Assembly (NCBI GenBank): GCA_019914945.1
Contig: CM034103.1
Span: 2,666,001-2,730,000, forward strand
Direction of reading: 5' to 3'
Source: Typha latifolia
Taxonomy: Eukaryota; Streptophyta; Magnoliopsida; Poales; Typhaceae
Length of the DNA: 64,000 nt
Shown: positions 16,815 to 30,797 of the stretch, piece after piece
Numbering within the stretch: position 1 is the first letter of the stretch
Layout of the letters: every line of letters begins with the position of its first letter
Position numbers and translations under genes: made by a program
The notes under the pieces: model-generated
The model's database searches: none
What the model saw: only the letters and a program-made list of their open reading frames with translations
Told to the model about the DNA's origin: nothing

Positions 16815-18157
16815 TTGGATCGCGAAAAAGAAGCCGAATTATACCAAGTAGGATCGAAGAGGAAGCAGAAGAGAGTAGATGGATTTGGGTATGGGTGGGG
16901 GGATATTTATAGGGTTCACATTACTTCCTCTGTTGGTTTAGAACAAGTATTCTTCTTCCCAAAGAAAGGTTTCGGAGAATCCCAGCCGTTTAGGCGGATC
17001 TACGTGGCGTGATATCTCCCTCGCGTACTTTGTTGTTTTAACCTTCCTTTTTTATTATTTGGAGCTACTTTGATATGAGTAGGACAAAAAATCAAACCTA
17101 CATAAATACTAAGCGGTCTAATCTAAACTTCAAGCTATCTCATATCCTCATCGTCCCGTTGCTAGGACAATGCCAAGCTATCGAACTATTTTTTTAAGAA
17201 TTTTAATAAATTAAAACCTACAATAATTTCAAATTATTATTGAAATTATGTCTAAAATTAGAATTTTAATGCCACTTAGATTTAAACTAACATTAAATAA
17301 TTTACTTTTTTATCCGAACTTGGGAGAAAAATTATAAATTACTATTAATCATTTTATTATTAGAGTAAATATAAATTTTCTACCCATTTTTTAAGATAGT
17401 TAAAATTTAAAATTTATTCATACTAATTTTCATTTATGATTAAAAAGTGCATTCACCTAATTCTAGCTCCAATATCAATCTTCTTAATATTTTACCCCTT
17501 TCATAATTTGGGTTGTTTGGCCTTAAAACAAATACTTTCTTTTTAAACTTTATTTTGTTTCATTAAATCTAAAAAAATAAGGTTATTATTATTAATCTCA
17601 TATTCATGGATCACTTTTTCTCCATGTCAAAAAAAAAATAAAAAATTCTAAACGAAGAGTATGGGAAATGAGAGTGGAATTTCTGGATAATTGTCTATAA
17701 CTTATTCCTACTTGCATGGTTAAAAAGCCTGGAAATAAATAGAGGAATTATTTAAAATAATTTGTAATTTTTTTGGAGTCTAAGTTGGGTGTTACTCATG
17801 ATTAACTTTAAAACCGTACATTGATTTTGATGCAATTATAATATTTTAAATAATGTAGCAAGTAATTATTAAATTTAGAATTTGTTTGGTGACAATTAGG
17901 TAAACGTATTAATATCAAATGATAGGGTGTTAAACGTAATAAACAAACCTTATAGGGTGTGAAATGTAACAATGACTTTTTTTCGCAGACTCCTTGTCGT
18001 CAGAGAGATTCGTCTGCGGTCAAACGACGCGGCCTCGATTTTCCACCGTCGGATCTGGTTAAGATTAATCCAATATTCGAACCAAATCTATCAACTCCTC
18101 GCCTATTCCACCTTTCCCGTGCCTTATTCTTCCTCGGTATTCGTGCTTATTCCCGCC
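16815..18157. other. Divergent intergenic region between CDC48 and dolichol kinase
   Basis: The region separates two head-to-head genes, so it should carry both promoters. The CDC48 side has a TATA box (separate entry). The middle is AT-rich with no gene. A frame running in from 17972 upstream of the dolichol kinase start is open but looks like 5' leader rather than protein. Confidence 0.6.
16904..16911 (-). promoter_or_regulatory. TATA box of CDC48
   Basis: On the minus strand this reads TATAAATA, about 90 bases upstream of the CDC48 ATG, in the context CCCTATAAATATCC. Position and sequence suit a core promoter. Confidence 0.7.
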
Positions 18158-21100
18158 ATGGCCGGGTACCCCCGCGAGCACTGCAATGGCGAGCGGGCCG
18201 TCGTCTTCCTCTTCGTTTCCCGCGTCCTCGCCTCCGTCCCCCTCTCCCTCTCCGTCGAAGCGGTCGGTTTCGTCCTCCTCGCCGTCGCAGCCCTCTTGGT
18301 CGAGATCGCCGTCGAGAGCTCCGAGGTTGTGCTCCGCCGCTTCAAGACCAGGTCTAATTTTGCCATAATTGGATAAATTTTTAGCGTAAAGATCAGATTT
18401 TTGGACAGGATTTGGGCTTTTATTTTTGCTTATAACATAGGTTTGCATCATGTGATTCGTGATTTTTGGTCAGGATTTGGGCTTTCATTTTTGGGTGCTC
18501 ATAACATAGGTTTGCATCCTATCTCATGATTGGGAAAACTAATTGTGCTTTTAGTAAAGATCTATGTGCCGAATATAGTTATTAGGGATTTAGAATTGGA
18601 GAGACCAGCAAGAGGTCCTTTTAGGGCTATCCTTATATTTCATACACGGAAATGCATTTGGATATATAATTAAAGCAAATGATTGGTGGTTTAGAGGCTA
18701 TGTTTCCTTAAGAGGTTATGAACATTCATCTCTGTAGATGTTGACATTGTCGGCTGAGTTGTTCCTAAGAGATGTGCAAACTCAGTATAAGGATTTGCAC
18801 CCAAATAAAATGAACTAAGAACATTTAAGATGTATAAGAAACATTTCCAACATTGTAGACAATCAAAAAATTCTTTGTAAGCTTGTAGCTGTTAATCATG
18901 TTGTACTATCGGATGGCTGACCATGGACTTATCACAAGTATGGTAGGATGAACCTACTAATTTCACTGCAGTGATAAACAAGTAGACTTGTCTTGATATA
19001 TATAAGGTGTGCTCTAATCATTTCCTGGAAGTTGAAGCTGCTACTGTAAATGGTAAGCAACTTAATTTGCACATAGAATAGTGACGAATTCTGATTGAAG
19101 GGCCTCATCTGTAATTTCAATTTGGAAGTGTCTAATATACTAACTATACCTTTGTAGTGATACATCCTCTTTGGACTTAGTATTTCTTGATGCACATGGA
19201 TGATTCTTCTTCTGGACACTATATATTATTGCAGGGCTGGCGTTTCATCTGGGATACTTCTTGGTGCAATTACACTGCCTGGCGTCATGCTCTCGCGGTT
19301 GATTCAACTATCACGAGTATTGTCGGAGCATGATAATGTACACGAAGGTATGATGTCTGGAAGTAGATCTCAGCCAAGCACCTCTTTGAAAGTAAATAGT
19401 CTTTGGTCATTTATGCTGTAATTTTTGTTAGTTTGTGTTATCTTTCCAAATAATTCAAGGTTCTTAACTTTCCTATGTATTCTTATCTCCAGGGACAGAG
19501 CTTCCATATTTGAACATGCAATATTGGACAGTGTCTGTGTGCTGCTTCTGTGTGCTAATTTTCTTCCTTACACTTCTACGTCATTCTCATGTCAATACAA
19601 GTTCTTTTCAGTTTTGCGGTCCTCGAGCTTCAGTATATAGCTCACTCTACGTAGCTTCATATATATTTATGTGCTATTTCTCTTTGGCAATGAAATCTGA
19701 TGGAGGTGAGTTGTGAATATTCTAGGATATGGTCATTTTAATATGTAAAGAAAAGAACAATCAATTCCACAATGTAAAGTTGTTCCGGGACTGTATTTCT
19801 TAAGTCTCTTTTGCACAGTTTCAGGTTGGCTTGCCCCAAGTAATATGCTATGCTTACTCTGTCATGGATTGGCTACTGTGAAACTTATCCAGCATACTCT
19901 TCATACATTTCCATCATGCGCATCAATTGGTTCGTCTCTGAGTTCTCTATGTCCATTTCCTTTTTAATTTATCACCTCCCTTGGCACAAATTTGTTTTAT
20001 TTGTTATCAAGATGGATGACTCATGACATAACTCTTTTGATGTAGATCTTTCTTCTAACACGATCAGAATTCAGAACTTGTTATATTTCCTGTTATGAGT
20101 TTCCAGCATCCTTAATGTCCACTATATATGTCTCTCTGTGTGTGTGTGTATATATATATATATATTAGATATAGCTTAATAATCCCTAGAGAAGAACTTA
20201 GTTTTTGTGTCTCCTTGACTAATCATATATATACTGATTGGTCATTTAAGGGTAAGTTATACATTTAAATTTCAAAACAAACTACTAAAAGATCTATGGA
20301 GTAATTTATCGGTCTCAATAAAGTCATGATGTGTGGATATTTCCATTCATGTAAGCATGAACAAGTGATGTTATCGCTAAAAATACCAGTGGAGTAAATA
20401 GATGGAGCTCTGTATATTTGAATACAATATTAGGATAAGTGAAGTATCAAACTTGTTCTGAAGTTGGCTTTACAAACCTGGTCAATGTCTGGTAATAATT
20501 TTTATGAATCTGACATAATTTGGACTGATCACCTGATTGAACTTTGCCTAGGGCCAGATACACTTAATAATCATGTCCTCCTGATTGGGACAAAATAATC
20601 ATCTCAGCCTAGACACAAAGCGGAAAATTGTCAGTGGTATCCATGTTGGCTTTCTTTTCTTGGTAGACTTTTCTATTGGTAGATTTTCTTGACTAATTTC
20701 TTCTTGGATAACATATGGCTATATTGGGGACTCTCTGGTTAAGCTGAGTTCCCTACTAATCCTCATTCTTGTAACTTTTGAAGAAGAAAGGTTCACAAAC
20801 GGGACAACACATGCCTGTACAATAAGAACAGAAGACTAATTTGTACATCATGTCTTTATTGACTCTACGAAATTTACATTGCTAACATCTTTAGTCCATA
20901 ATTGGGGTGGGTGCATTACTGCCAGGAAAAGCATTGCAGCTTCAGTATATATAGATTGAATTAAATGCCTTAAAATGGGGAAATAACCAACAGTTTCTTT
21001 CTTTTAATAAATTTTTAGTTATCTCGTTAAGACTGTTAAGACAAAGGCCAATCTTCATCTAGATCTACCTGAGAGAGGATTTGTGTCTGAGTCTTGAATA

Positions 21101-24100
21101 TTCCACACAATGGAATATTTTTCAAGGGTAACACTCAAGGAAGATATACTTCATGAGACTTGAAACTCCAAGATCTGAGTGACAAAGTGAAAACCATTTT
21201 CTCATTTTTTTCCTGTATTTACCTGCTGTCCCATTAGATAGTCATCCTTTTCTTTCAAATTGATACTGGTTCAGTTTTTTATTTTTGAGTTTGCTTATTA
21301 TTGCATTATTCTCGTATGAGATATGTGATCAATATACAGTTATTTTTCTTTAAACTGTGAGTACATGCTATTTCTGAACTATAGCTTAGCCTCTTGTGTT
21401 AATCTCAGGAGAAACACTTCTGGTATCTAGTGGTCTGGTTCTTTACTTTGGTGATATGTTGGCTCATACTCTATCAAAGGTCAGTTATTTGCTTCTCAAA
21501 TGACTATTAATCTTCTTTCGTTGGGTGCTATCAGGAATTTGAAAATGGATAATAGTGAACCTAACATGAACTGTGAATAATTCGACAGATGGATTTCTTC
21601 TTCTTATCATCTCAACGATATTTTCATCCGTATGGATCTCGAAGTGAAATAGCCACACTTATTCAGGTAGGACTAATCATCTTTATAATCTTTATCATGG
21701 TTTAGTGAGTTTGTATTCTTTGCAGGGAATGCTGCTTGGCCTGTTACTTTTACCTGCATTCTACAAAAGTCTTCTTAAATTCTGGGTTTACTTCACAACT
21801 ATGGGCAAGCAAAGAGCTCAAGCAGCTGAAGGGTTGAGACAGAGAGAAGTTGGAGACTCTACTATATTTTACGCTTCCCTGTTTGTGGTTCTGATTACAT
21901 TAGTTCCAGCATGGATGCATTTTGTTCAGGATTTTGACATGCATCCACTGCTCTGGTGAGTATCCTTGAATGTTTCTTCTTATTTAAGAGTATGAAAAAC
22001 TTTTTATTGTCACCTGGAATGTATAAATTATAGATTATGTTTAAAATTATATTCTTATTAGTCTTTTACTTTTTGTGATGGAAGTTTCTCTTTTTTGTAA
22101 ATATAGAACTCTCCATTATGCAATGATATTATCTCTTACTCTTCTTATCATGTGATCCTGAACATCATTCTCTTTTCTTGCCACCTACATATTTTAGTTG
22201 ATTGATGAGTGATTCAGGAAAATAGTTTGTCTTGTTTCTTATTATCATTATCTTTTTGCCAGTTTATTATCTTTCTATAGGGTTGATATAATTCTTGGAG
22301 TCTGTTAAAGTATTTATGTTGGTGTAGTCTATGAACTGGGTCTATGGCTTAGTGGCTTACCCTGTGTTACCCATTATCATCCTGTATGAGTATTAGCACT
22401 ATGCTCCAGCACTGAACAGTGAACATATGATACTAGTGTTTGCATCTGAACAACTCATACTTGGATAATTCAAGAGACTCCTAGAAACTTCAAATGATCA
22501 TCTTTTATCTGGGCAATTTACATTGTACTTCTACATAAGAAAATACATGCTACTTCTGCAGAAAAATAAAATAAAATATTAAGTAAGATTGAGGAAGGAT
22601 TCTGAAATACATAAAGGTATGTCTGCCTTCCCCACGTCCCTCATTGTCAGGAAATTTGTGCACTAGAATTCTTTTTTATGTATTTACGCACATCATACTG
22701 GCCTATTTCAATTTTTTTCCCAGGTTTGGGTTCTTGTTTTATGCCTAGACACTTGACAGCCCGCCATGTCTGGTTATCTCTTGTTTGGAAAAGAAAGTGC
22801 ATTAAGATGCTGTTTGTTTTTAGGTGATTTCTTTAAATACCATTCTGACATCCACCTGTGATATTTGGGCTTATGGTTATCTGAAAGAAATTTTTTACCA
22901 TGCTTAAGATTAAGGCACATAGTCCAAGGAAATCAAATGATTACATAGGTATCTGTGAAAATTTGATTCATTATTAAGGTTGATCCTTTCAAATTTTGAT
23001 ATGTCCAGATGTATCCTATATAAGACTGTTTATTTCTGTGTCTATTCATCAATAGCCAATTCTTGATGTCTGAAATTCTGAATTATCCAAAGGAAATCAA
23101 TTCTTTAGAGTTCTTGCCAATAATTGTATCATCCAATTTACAGGGGCATAACTGAGCATAGCTATGGCACTCTGGATGAATAAAGTTTCTCATATTGTAA
23201 TTTTTGGTTCAAATTGTGGTTACTTCTTTTCAGATTAATTATATTTATTTACATAACTTGACCTTTGACAGGGTACTTAATTTTGTGTTCACTGACCCTC
23301 TCAAAAGACTTGCATTATGTACATACTGGATATGTGTTATATGTGCATCTGTCTTGCGGTTCTACGGTATATCAAAGAACAGCAAGACTGAGAGGATTCT
23401 TCTCCGGAAGTACTACCATCTAGTTGCAGTCCTAATGTTTTTGCCTGCTCTGCTGTTTCAGGTGATATAGATTTATACTTTATTGAAGCTACATTGTGCA
23501 GAAAAACACCAAAGTCCATAGGCTGACTATCAATGTGCGTTCTCTTTTCAGCCAGCTTTCTTGGATCTAGCATTTGGTGCAGCTTTGGCAGTTTTCCTAA
23601 TATTGGAAATGATTCGAGTAAGTTCTTATGTAGATTGTGATGATCCCTTCAAAATTTAGCTTTATATGTATCTTGTCAGACTTGGCTAATGATGCTATTT
23701 TTTTGTTTTGGTGCTCAAATGATGGTTATTCTCTCCAATTGCATTGGAAAGATAAAATCATTTCTACTGCAGCAAGGCTTCCATTGTTTTAGTACAATAA
23801 CCACGGCTTTAGTCTCAACTATTTGGGTTGGCTATTCCCTTGTTATAGTATATATTTTTCAAGACTTGATATTTGACTCCATGACCATTTAAGACAGCTC
23901 AGAGACACTTTAAGTTGTTCTCCAATCCCCTTTAATTTTGCATACTATTTGGGTACATTACTCTATTGCAGTTGTACCATATAGTCACATGTTAGCAGCT
24001 CTTTTGCGTTGCTATTTCTGATTGGCAATTATAGGTTGTAGACTCTCAGAAAATGTACATCATCTGTGCAGGTGTGGAAAATACAGCCTCTGGGGAACAT

Positions 24101-25156
24101 TGTACATCAATTCATGAATGCTTTTACAGATCATCGTGATTCAGAGATTCTTATTGTCAGGTTACTTCTTAAGTTCTTAACACTCGAAATGTTTTTGACA
24201 ATGCCTTTTCATATTCTTTTAATTAATGATATTCTATCCTTTTCCTCTCTGCCTTTTTTTTTCCAGTCACTTTTCCCTCTTATTGGGCTGTGCCCTTCCT
24301 AAGTGGATGTCCTCTGGGTTCAATGATCGGCCCCTTGCTCCTTTTGCTGGAATTCTGAGCCTAGGCATAGGGGATACTATGGTAAGTACTTTCTCCACAT
24401 CAATTCATGATAATCTTTATTTAGTTTTTTAATATTTTCCTTTTTATTCCATTCAGGCATCCATGGTTGGCCACAAGTATGGTGTCCTGAGGTGGAGCAA
24501 GACAGGCAGTAAGTGATCTTTCATTATTCTCTTCAAACTAAGATTATATCAAAAGCACTCTTAAGGCCTGTTTGGTCTTCGGGCTATTAACGTATGAACA
24601 TATGCATTTTCGCTTTGCTAGAGAAAACTATAGAAGGTACTGCAGCAGGCATTACTTCTGTCTTGGCAGCCTGCTCAATGCTGCTTCCTCTCTTAGCATC
24701 TAGCGGATTTATACTTTCTCAGGTTTGATCTCTTTTCCTTTTCCAAGAAAATGTCGACGTAAGTATCTATATAACATGAATTTTTGGATTTTATTCTCGT
24801 AGTTTATATGAAATAAATTTGGCAAACAGCTGATTAGGACAATGTTTCGCTGCCAAACTGCTTAGCCCTTAAACAATATGTTTTCTCGCCCGTAAAGAAA
24901 ATACTAGAAATAAACTCCTTATTTGCGAGAAAATCAATAGTACACCATCTTATTTTGCATTTTCTAAATTACGAACTTGTATGGTCACCTTGTCCACATG
25001 ATCACAACATTATGCTGAAAAATATTCCTTGGCTTTGTGCAGCATTGGTTATCTCTGCTGATAGCAGTCATCTTGAGTGGCTTGTTGGAGGCGTACACGG
25101 CGCAACTTGATAATGCTTTTATACCTCTTATATTCTACAGCCTTCTCTGTCTATGA
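18158..25156 (+). CDS. Dolichol kinase (EVAN/DOK1-like), ER membrane
   Basis: Fourteen exons: 18158-18351, 19235-19347, 19493-19705, 19825-19929, 21409-21479, 21589-21666, 21726-21955, 23272-23461, 23552-23617, 24072-24160, 24267-24381, 24457-24508, 24622-24722 and 25043-25156; 576 residues. The start MAGYPREHCNGERAVVFLFV is the ATG at the end of a GC-rich leader; an in-frame ATG upstream at 17972 exists but adds a poorly conserved extension. Many hydrophobic helices cover the whole length. The C-terminal third carries LRKYYHLVAVLMFLP, LSLGIGDTMASMVGHKYG and GKKTIEGTAAGITSVLAAC, the conserved CTP-binding and catalytic region of polyprenol/dolichol kinases (similar to yeast Sec59 and Arabidopsis EVAN). 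It phosphorylates dolichol with CTP at the ER to make dolichyl phosphate for N-glycosylation, GPI anchors and mannosylation; plant mutants have pollen tube reception defects (family knowledge). All motifs are intact. Confidence 0.95.
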
Positions 25157-26514
25157 GATCTATGGTCTAAGGTGAATGGATCTTTCTATCAAAGATTCTT
25201 TGGTGCCTTACACACTATTTTTTTTTCTTTCTCCAAAACGACAACTTATTCTTTCTTGTATGAGTTCATGTATATAGAACAGGCCTAAGGGCGTTTTTGC
25301 ATATAATACGAGCTCAGTTTTACACAATTCCCCTGCGTAATCTCTTTACTAGTGTCTACTGAAAAGTCTGCAAAGCAGAAACTTGTGACATTATAATTGA
25401 GCTTGACTGTTTTCTTTCTCTGAAAGATGTTCTGAATTCGAACTACTTCATGATCAACAGTTAATTGTATTTGAAGGCGATTCACAGTACTTCAGGATCA
25501 ACAATTATCGATCAATATATTTGATGATCGCCTTTGTAAGTTTCTCTCCAATGTTGAAGCGAGACTAACTACTAATTACCCCAAAAACACTTACCCCATT
25601 CATATGTAGAATGAGTTAAAAATACTAATATAACTATGCTAATTTGTAATACTGGGACAAGAGAGACTATTCCAGTATAAGTTATTCTTATTTTTTTTTA
25701 ATAAATTAGTATAGTGTGTATAACTATATTAGATGTGATATAAATTTGAAATATTAGTTTAATAAATAACTGAAATAAATTTTTTTTAATGGGTGGACGA
25801 GAAGAGAAGATGAGATGAGAGAAATTATTTGAAATAATAGTTAGTTAGAGTGATGACTTCTCAAGAGTAAAGTTGTTCTTGGTAAATATAAAAATATCTG
25901 ATAAAAAAAGAGAGGAGAGATATTAATATACTAGCATTGAGACAAGTGATTATTTATTTATTACACTAGTAAAAAGATCTACACCAAATTAAAAAATTTC
26001 ATACCCAACAAGGGGACGAATGTTTGAATGAGCTGGAATTTAACCTTTTTTCCTAGAACCTTTCCTAAGACCTTTGTATATATAGGAAGGACCTCCTCCT
26101 GCAAGTGCTTTGAATTCATGCCTGTTAAGGTACATATTGTGTGAAGCAAGGTCTATTTAGGAAGATTGCACACACTGACACTGTGACAGACAAACAAAAA
26201 CAAACAAAAGACCACATATCATCACTCCCCTTAGCAGTGCTTCGGGGGCAGATCATGAAGTCAGACAATGTGTTGGACATGCAAAAAATGTCACCTATTG
26301 TCAAGGACAAGGGGAGAAAATAATACATAGTATCTCTTTATTTGCAGAAACTTCTGGCTCTGTAAGGAGCTAAGTAATCTCATTACATTATTACATAGAC
26401 AGCAAAGGGTATGTTACATAACAAAAATATTATCAAATCAACTATGGTGGTTAAACAGAGAAAGCATATGGTAATCTGAAGATTTCTCATCTAGACCTCT
26501 TTGAAAAAAAATGG
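25157..26514. other. Convergent 3' intergenic region between dolichol kinase and ABCF1
   Basis: Both neighbouring genes end here, so this contains two 3' UTRs plus AT-rich filler. No open frame of 60-67 codons in it matches a known family. Confidence 0.6.
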
Positions 26515-29489
26515 TCAATCAGATAATCCAGCTCTGCTCCTCAGATGCTCCTTGAAGCCCATGATATCACCTTGCCACCTAGTGACAGTTTGATTCTCAC
26601 ACACCCAAATCTCTTGTGCCACCTGATTAATTAACCTGAAGTCATGACTGACCAAAACCAAACCTCCATCCCACTCATTCAGTGCTTCTGCCAGGGAATC
26701 AATGGTCTCAATATCCAGATGGTTTGTTGGCTCATCAAGCAGAAGCAAGTGTGGTTGCCTCCAAGCCAGCCAAGCAAAAATTACCCGACTCCGTTGCCCG
26801 TCTGATAGGTTCTTCATCGGCATAATCTGCGCCTTACCTGAGAGACCGAATTTTCCAATTGCCGCCCTCATCTTCTCCTCCTCATTCCCTGGGTATTCCT
26901 TTATCATGTACTGGAGAGCCGACATCTCCAGATCAAGCTTCTCAGCCAGATGCTGATGGAACTGAGCAATCCTGAGGTGATTATGCCGTCTGACCATGCC
27001 GTCTAAGGGGATCAGGTCGCCAGTCATAAGCTTGAGCAGTGTGCTCTTTCCAGCGCCGTTAGGTCCAACTAATGCAATTCTGGAGTCTAAGTCAACCCCA
27101 AAGTCGAGATTCCTGTATAGAAGGTTGTCAGGAGTGTAACCGAAGGTGACTTCGACGAACTGCAGCACAGGAGGTGGGAGTTTTCCGACATCCACAAAGC
27201 GGAAAACTAATATCCTGTCCTTTGCCACCTTTTCGGTCAGTCCTCCCTGCTCCATCTTAGCGAGGGTCTTCTCCTTGCTCTGGGCCTGGCGTGCCAGCTT
27301 TGCAGAGCCATGACCAAAACGGGCAATGTACCCCTTCATTGAAGCGATCTGTTCTTGCTCCCACTTATACAGCTTCATCTGATTTTCTTCAAGCTCCGAT
27401 CGTGTCTGGACATATTGGTCGTAGTTACCTGTGTAGAGCTTGAGCTTCTTGTTCTGCATATGGATGATGTTGGTACAGACACCATTAAGAAAATCCTGAG
27501 AGTGTGATACAACAACAAGAATACGATCAAACTTCTTCAGAGTCTCTTCCAACCAGACACATGCTTCAAGATCTGTAACAAAAGGAGGAAAAAGATGAGC
27601 TCGATTAATTTCCGGACGGACTTGTTTCTACATTGATGTGGAAACTGGAAACATGACAGCAAATATAGCTTATTATTCATGAGATCATTTTCTCGAAAAG
27701 TAGATTTATCATGTTCCATAATGACCACCAACGGGGATAATAGCAAATAAGGTGCCCAAATAGTTATAAAGAAAATGCATTAGGTATGGCAAATTTACTA
27801 CAAGTAACAACAAGAAACCGCACTAGTCCCCACTATCTGGGTTCTGCTATATATGGATCATTCTCTTTGATGCAGCTTAAAAACCTTGCTACTCATTTCG
27901 GTGCCTTCATTGCAAAACAACAACTACTAGAGACATACTAGATTGCCTAATATGGCCTATCGGGGTTGTACATTATTGCATGAATGATTATAAACTAACT
28001 CTTAATGCACGTCAAAGACTCAAAACCTTACCAAGATGATTTGTAGGCTCGTCAAGTAAGAGGATTGTTGGGTTCATGAAGAGTGCTCTTGCTAATGAGA
28101 TCCTCATACGCCAACCACCAGAGAAATCTTGAGTTTTTTTTGCTTGCATTTGCTTATTAAAGCCAAGCCCATACAAAATTTCAGCTGCACGCTTCTCAGC
28201 AGTTGATGCATCAATGGCTTCCAACCTCTCATATATCCGTTCCAACGTTTCTCCACCACCATCTTCCTGAAAAATGTTAGCATTTTATCATTCAGATTAG
28301 AATATATATGAATTCTCCTTGCAACAACAACGAGGAAGAAGGGAGTTTGTGGTACCTCAGCTACTAATTTCTCCGCCTCCTTTTCCAACTTCAGCCTTTC
28401 TTCATCACAGTTGATGACTGCCTTTAGTGCAGACATGTCAGAAGCTTCAATCTCCCGAGTAAGGTGGAAAATATCCATGTGGTCAGGAATTGGGAGCTCT
28501 CTGCATCCTATTGCTGTAAGGAGGGTAGACTTCCCACAGCCGTTTAACCCAAGAAGACCATATCGTCTGAAAATGGGATCAACAATTAGGCATAATAAAT
28601 TGAATTAAAATTGAAAGAGGTTAATATACATATCTAAACATACCTCCCATAGTTGAGCTCCAGTTCCGAATCTACTATGAGGTCATGTCCATGAAAGGTC
28701 AATGATAGAGACTCTATCTGCAATTTGCAATATCAGGGTCAGCTAAGACCTTATATATCTCATTTCACTCACAAAGGGCAAACAAACTTCTAACTTACAA
28801 ACAGGATATACAAAAACTAATTATTTCAAATTACTATATAGTTATCCACATGGGTACAGTTCAAACCAAATATACTGCGGCCAAATGCAAAACATTTTTC
28901 CTCTTCTCCTTGAAAAAAAAAGCACATATAATAAATCTATTCACATAAATTCATCATAAAGTTCTTTTCTTGCAAATAAATTAAGGCATCATTTGATTAA
29001 AGAAGGATGGTGGCAAATAAAAGTAGTTTGGTATTTTATACAACTATCATGACTATCTACGAAGTTAGAAACCCCTTATCTATATATTTTGTCCAACCGA
29101 ATTATAATTAACTAATCTTCAAAAACGCAAGTTAAAAATAAGCTAAGTAGCAAAGAATTTAACCATATGAAAATAGGAAAGTGCTAACTTTCTAAAGGAA
29201 CTATCCCAAATTCGAGCCAAACTCCCTCGGTGAACCAAAATTTTCCTCTCAAACATCAAAAAAGCAAGAAATAGATGAAAACGTAACAGCTTACATGGAT
29301 ATCTCTCGACAGAGGATGGGAGGCGAGAACTCCCGTGCAAGTCCGATCCGAAATCCGGAGCGATCCGACTCCATTAGAGACCTTCTCCGCCGCCACCGCG
29401 GAAGAAGTCGAAGACGACTTCCCTCCCCTCTTAGCAGCCGCCGCCGCCTTCTTTGCTGCCGCCTTCTTCTTGCTCGCGTCCGACACCAT
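26515..29489 (-). CDS. ABCF1: ABC transporter F family member 1 (GCN20/ABCF-type)
   Basis: Five exons on the minus strand: 29489-29295, 28717-28644, 28566-28356, 28266-28032 and 27572-26515, total 1773 bases or 590 residues, close to the usual ABCF1 length. The protein starts [20 protein letters not shown] (the basic N-terminal tail typical of this class). It has two ATP-binding cassettes and no membrane segments. Cassette 1: Walker [10 protein letters not shown], signature [10 protein letters not shown], Walker [13 protein letters not shown] (split by the last intron). Cassette 2: Walker [10 protein letters not shown], signature LSDGQRSRV, Walker [17 protein letters not shown] and the H-loop [11 protein letters not shown] charged linker ([14 protein letters not shown]) joins them. 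ABCF proteins bind ribosomes rather than transport; yeast GCN20 and Arb1 relatives act in translation control and ribosome assembly. All nucleotide-binding motifs are intact. Confidence 0.96.
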
Positions 29490-30413
29490 TCTCCTGCTCA
29501 AAAATCAATCGAACAAAACGATCAAACAGACAATCCTAAAACAATTCATCTAGAAACCCTAAAGGCAAAAAAAAAAAAAAAAAAACGACGTACAAAATCA
29601 GAATTTAAAAACACTCCGGGAGAGATTTCGATGCGCCGATTCGGGAATTCCGCGAGCTAGGGTTGCTGCGTTCGCCCTTAATTCAATATAAATACAAAAG
29701 TAATATAAATTTTTTCGTATTCCTATTCTTCTTTCTCCGGGCAGAGAGGAAGAAGCCGGGAACTCCACGGTTTCATTTCCGACAGCTGAAAGCGGGTCGG
29801 ATATTTATAACGCTCCTCCTTTTCCGATTTAATTATTTCGTCGATTTTATGGAATTATGCCACGTGTCTCGCACATATACAAGCATAAGATTGTTTCTGC
29901 CGGGGATTCGATCCCAGCCGTATAAATGTGGACAAGTTTGTGGAACGGACGGCTGATGATCCGAAATGCGGGTTTAGGTCGGTTGCTTCTTGTTCTTGTC
30001 GTTTTGTGCTTTTTTCCGGGAGTAAGGATGTGGACTGGGATATCAGTGGATACGTGGTGGATTTTGCTACTAGATTTGCTAACGTTGTTTGGACTTGCAG
30101 TCAATGGTCTTCTCGGACTAACAGGTGGCGGAGTCATGGGAAAAGCTCGAAAGGATTCTTCTTTATTAATTAATACTTGGGTTTTGTTTACATAAATGCC
30201 ACTAAATTTTTAAATATTATACTTTTACTGTTTTATAATTTTACTCTAATTAATAATATGGACCCAGATTGAGGTACCTGTATAACATTACTATAAAGTA
30301 AAAGGTGTTTATTGATATGATCTATTAAACGCACTAACCATGGCTTGACTCCTTAGCCTTTATCCCCTTTCAATTCCATAATAGAGATTTATAAGAAATC
30401 CACGTACGTATCC
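29490..30413. other. Divergent intergenic region between ABCF1 and the uL18 gene
   Basis: Both flanking genes point outwards, so the region carries two promoters. Overlapping frames of 80-96 codons lie at 29847-30195 on both strands, in the three most GC-rich hundred bases; I do not recognise any of them and their mutual overlap argues against coding. A poly-A tract near 29570 sits in the ABCF1 5' leader. Confidence 0.5.
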
Positions 30414-30797
30414 ATGAATCGGCTGCTTCCCGTGCCGGCGAGCAAGAGGTACGTCCTCCGCCTGTTCATCTCGCTCAAGTACGTGACGGCCAACGTCATC
30501 GACCGGCGGAGCGGGCGCGTGGCGGCGACGGCGTCGTCGGTGGAGAAGGATCTGAAGGCCGGGATGGAATGCGGTCGCACGTGCAACGCCAAGGCGGCCG
30601 CCGCGGTCGGTGAGGTGCTCGCCATGCGCCTCAAGGTCGAGGGCCTCGCCCTCGAGCCCATCTACGCCGACGCCAACAAGGAGGTGGAGAAGAAGGGATT
30701 TAAGAATCGCACCAAGGTGTGGGCCATCTTGAACGCGCTGCGCTCCCATGGGGTTAACCTCCAGATCGAGCATGATGAGCATGGCCCTCCTGCTTGA
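30414..30797 (+). CDS. uL18-family (L18p/L5e) ribosomal protein, probably organellar
   Basis: An intronless, GC-rich frame of 127 residues starting MNRLLPVPASKRYVLRLFIS. It carries the uL18 core: basic residues leading to a first strand (KYVTANVIDRRSG), SSVEKDLKAGM with the helix after it, a small-residue helix NAKAAAAVGEVLAMRLKVEG and the C-terminal end NRTKVWAILNALRSHGVNL. It is similar to the small plant nuclear-encoded 'L18p/L5e family' proteins rather than to cytosolic RPL5, which is more than twice as long. uL18 binds 5S rRNA in the large subunit. The short basic N-terminus would suit mitochondrial import, but targeting cannot be settled by eye. GC content is well above the neighbourhood, which is normal for intronless monocot-like genes. 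Confidence 0.8.
   Translation: MNRLLPVPASKRYVLRLFISLKYVTANVIDRRSGRVAATASSVEKDLKAGMECGRTCNAKAAAAVGEVLAMRLKVEGLALEPIYADANKEVEKKGFKNRTKVWAILNALRSHGVNLQIEHDEHGPPA

Noticed and set aside
18065..18451. 128-codon minus-strand frame rich in Asp/Glu/Gly
   Set aside because: Shadow of the GC-rich first exon of dolichol kinase.
24560..24625. GGCCTGTTTGGTCTTCGGGC, similar to a Tourist MITE start, in a dolichol kinase intron
   Set aside because: No matching right end before the next exon; at most a fragment.
29847..30195. Overlapping 80-96 codon frames on both strands
   Set aside because: No conserved motif, frames contradict one another, and the region is a promoter between divergent genes.
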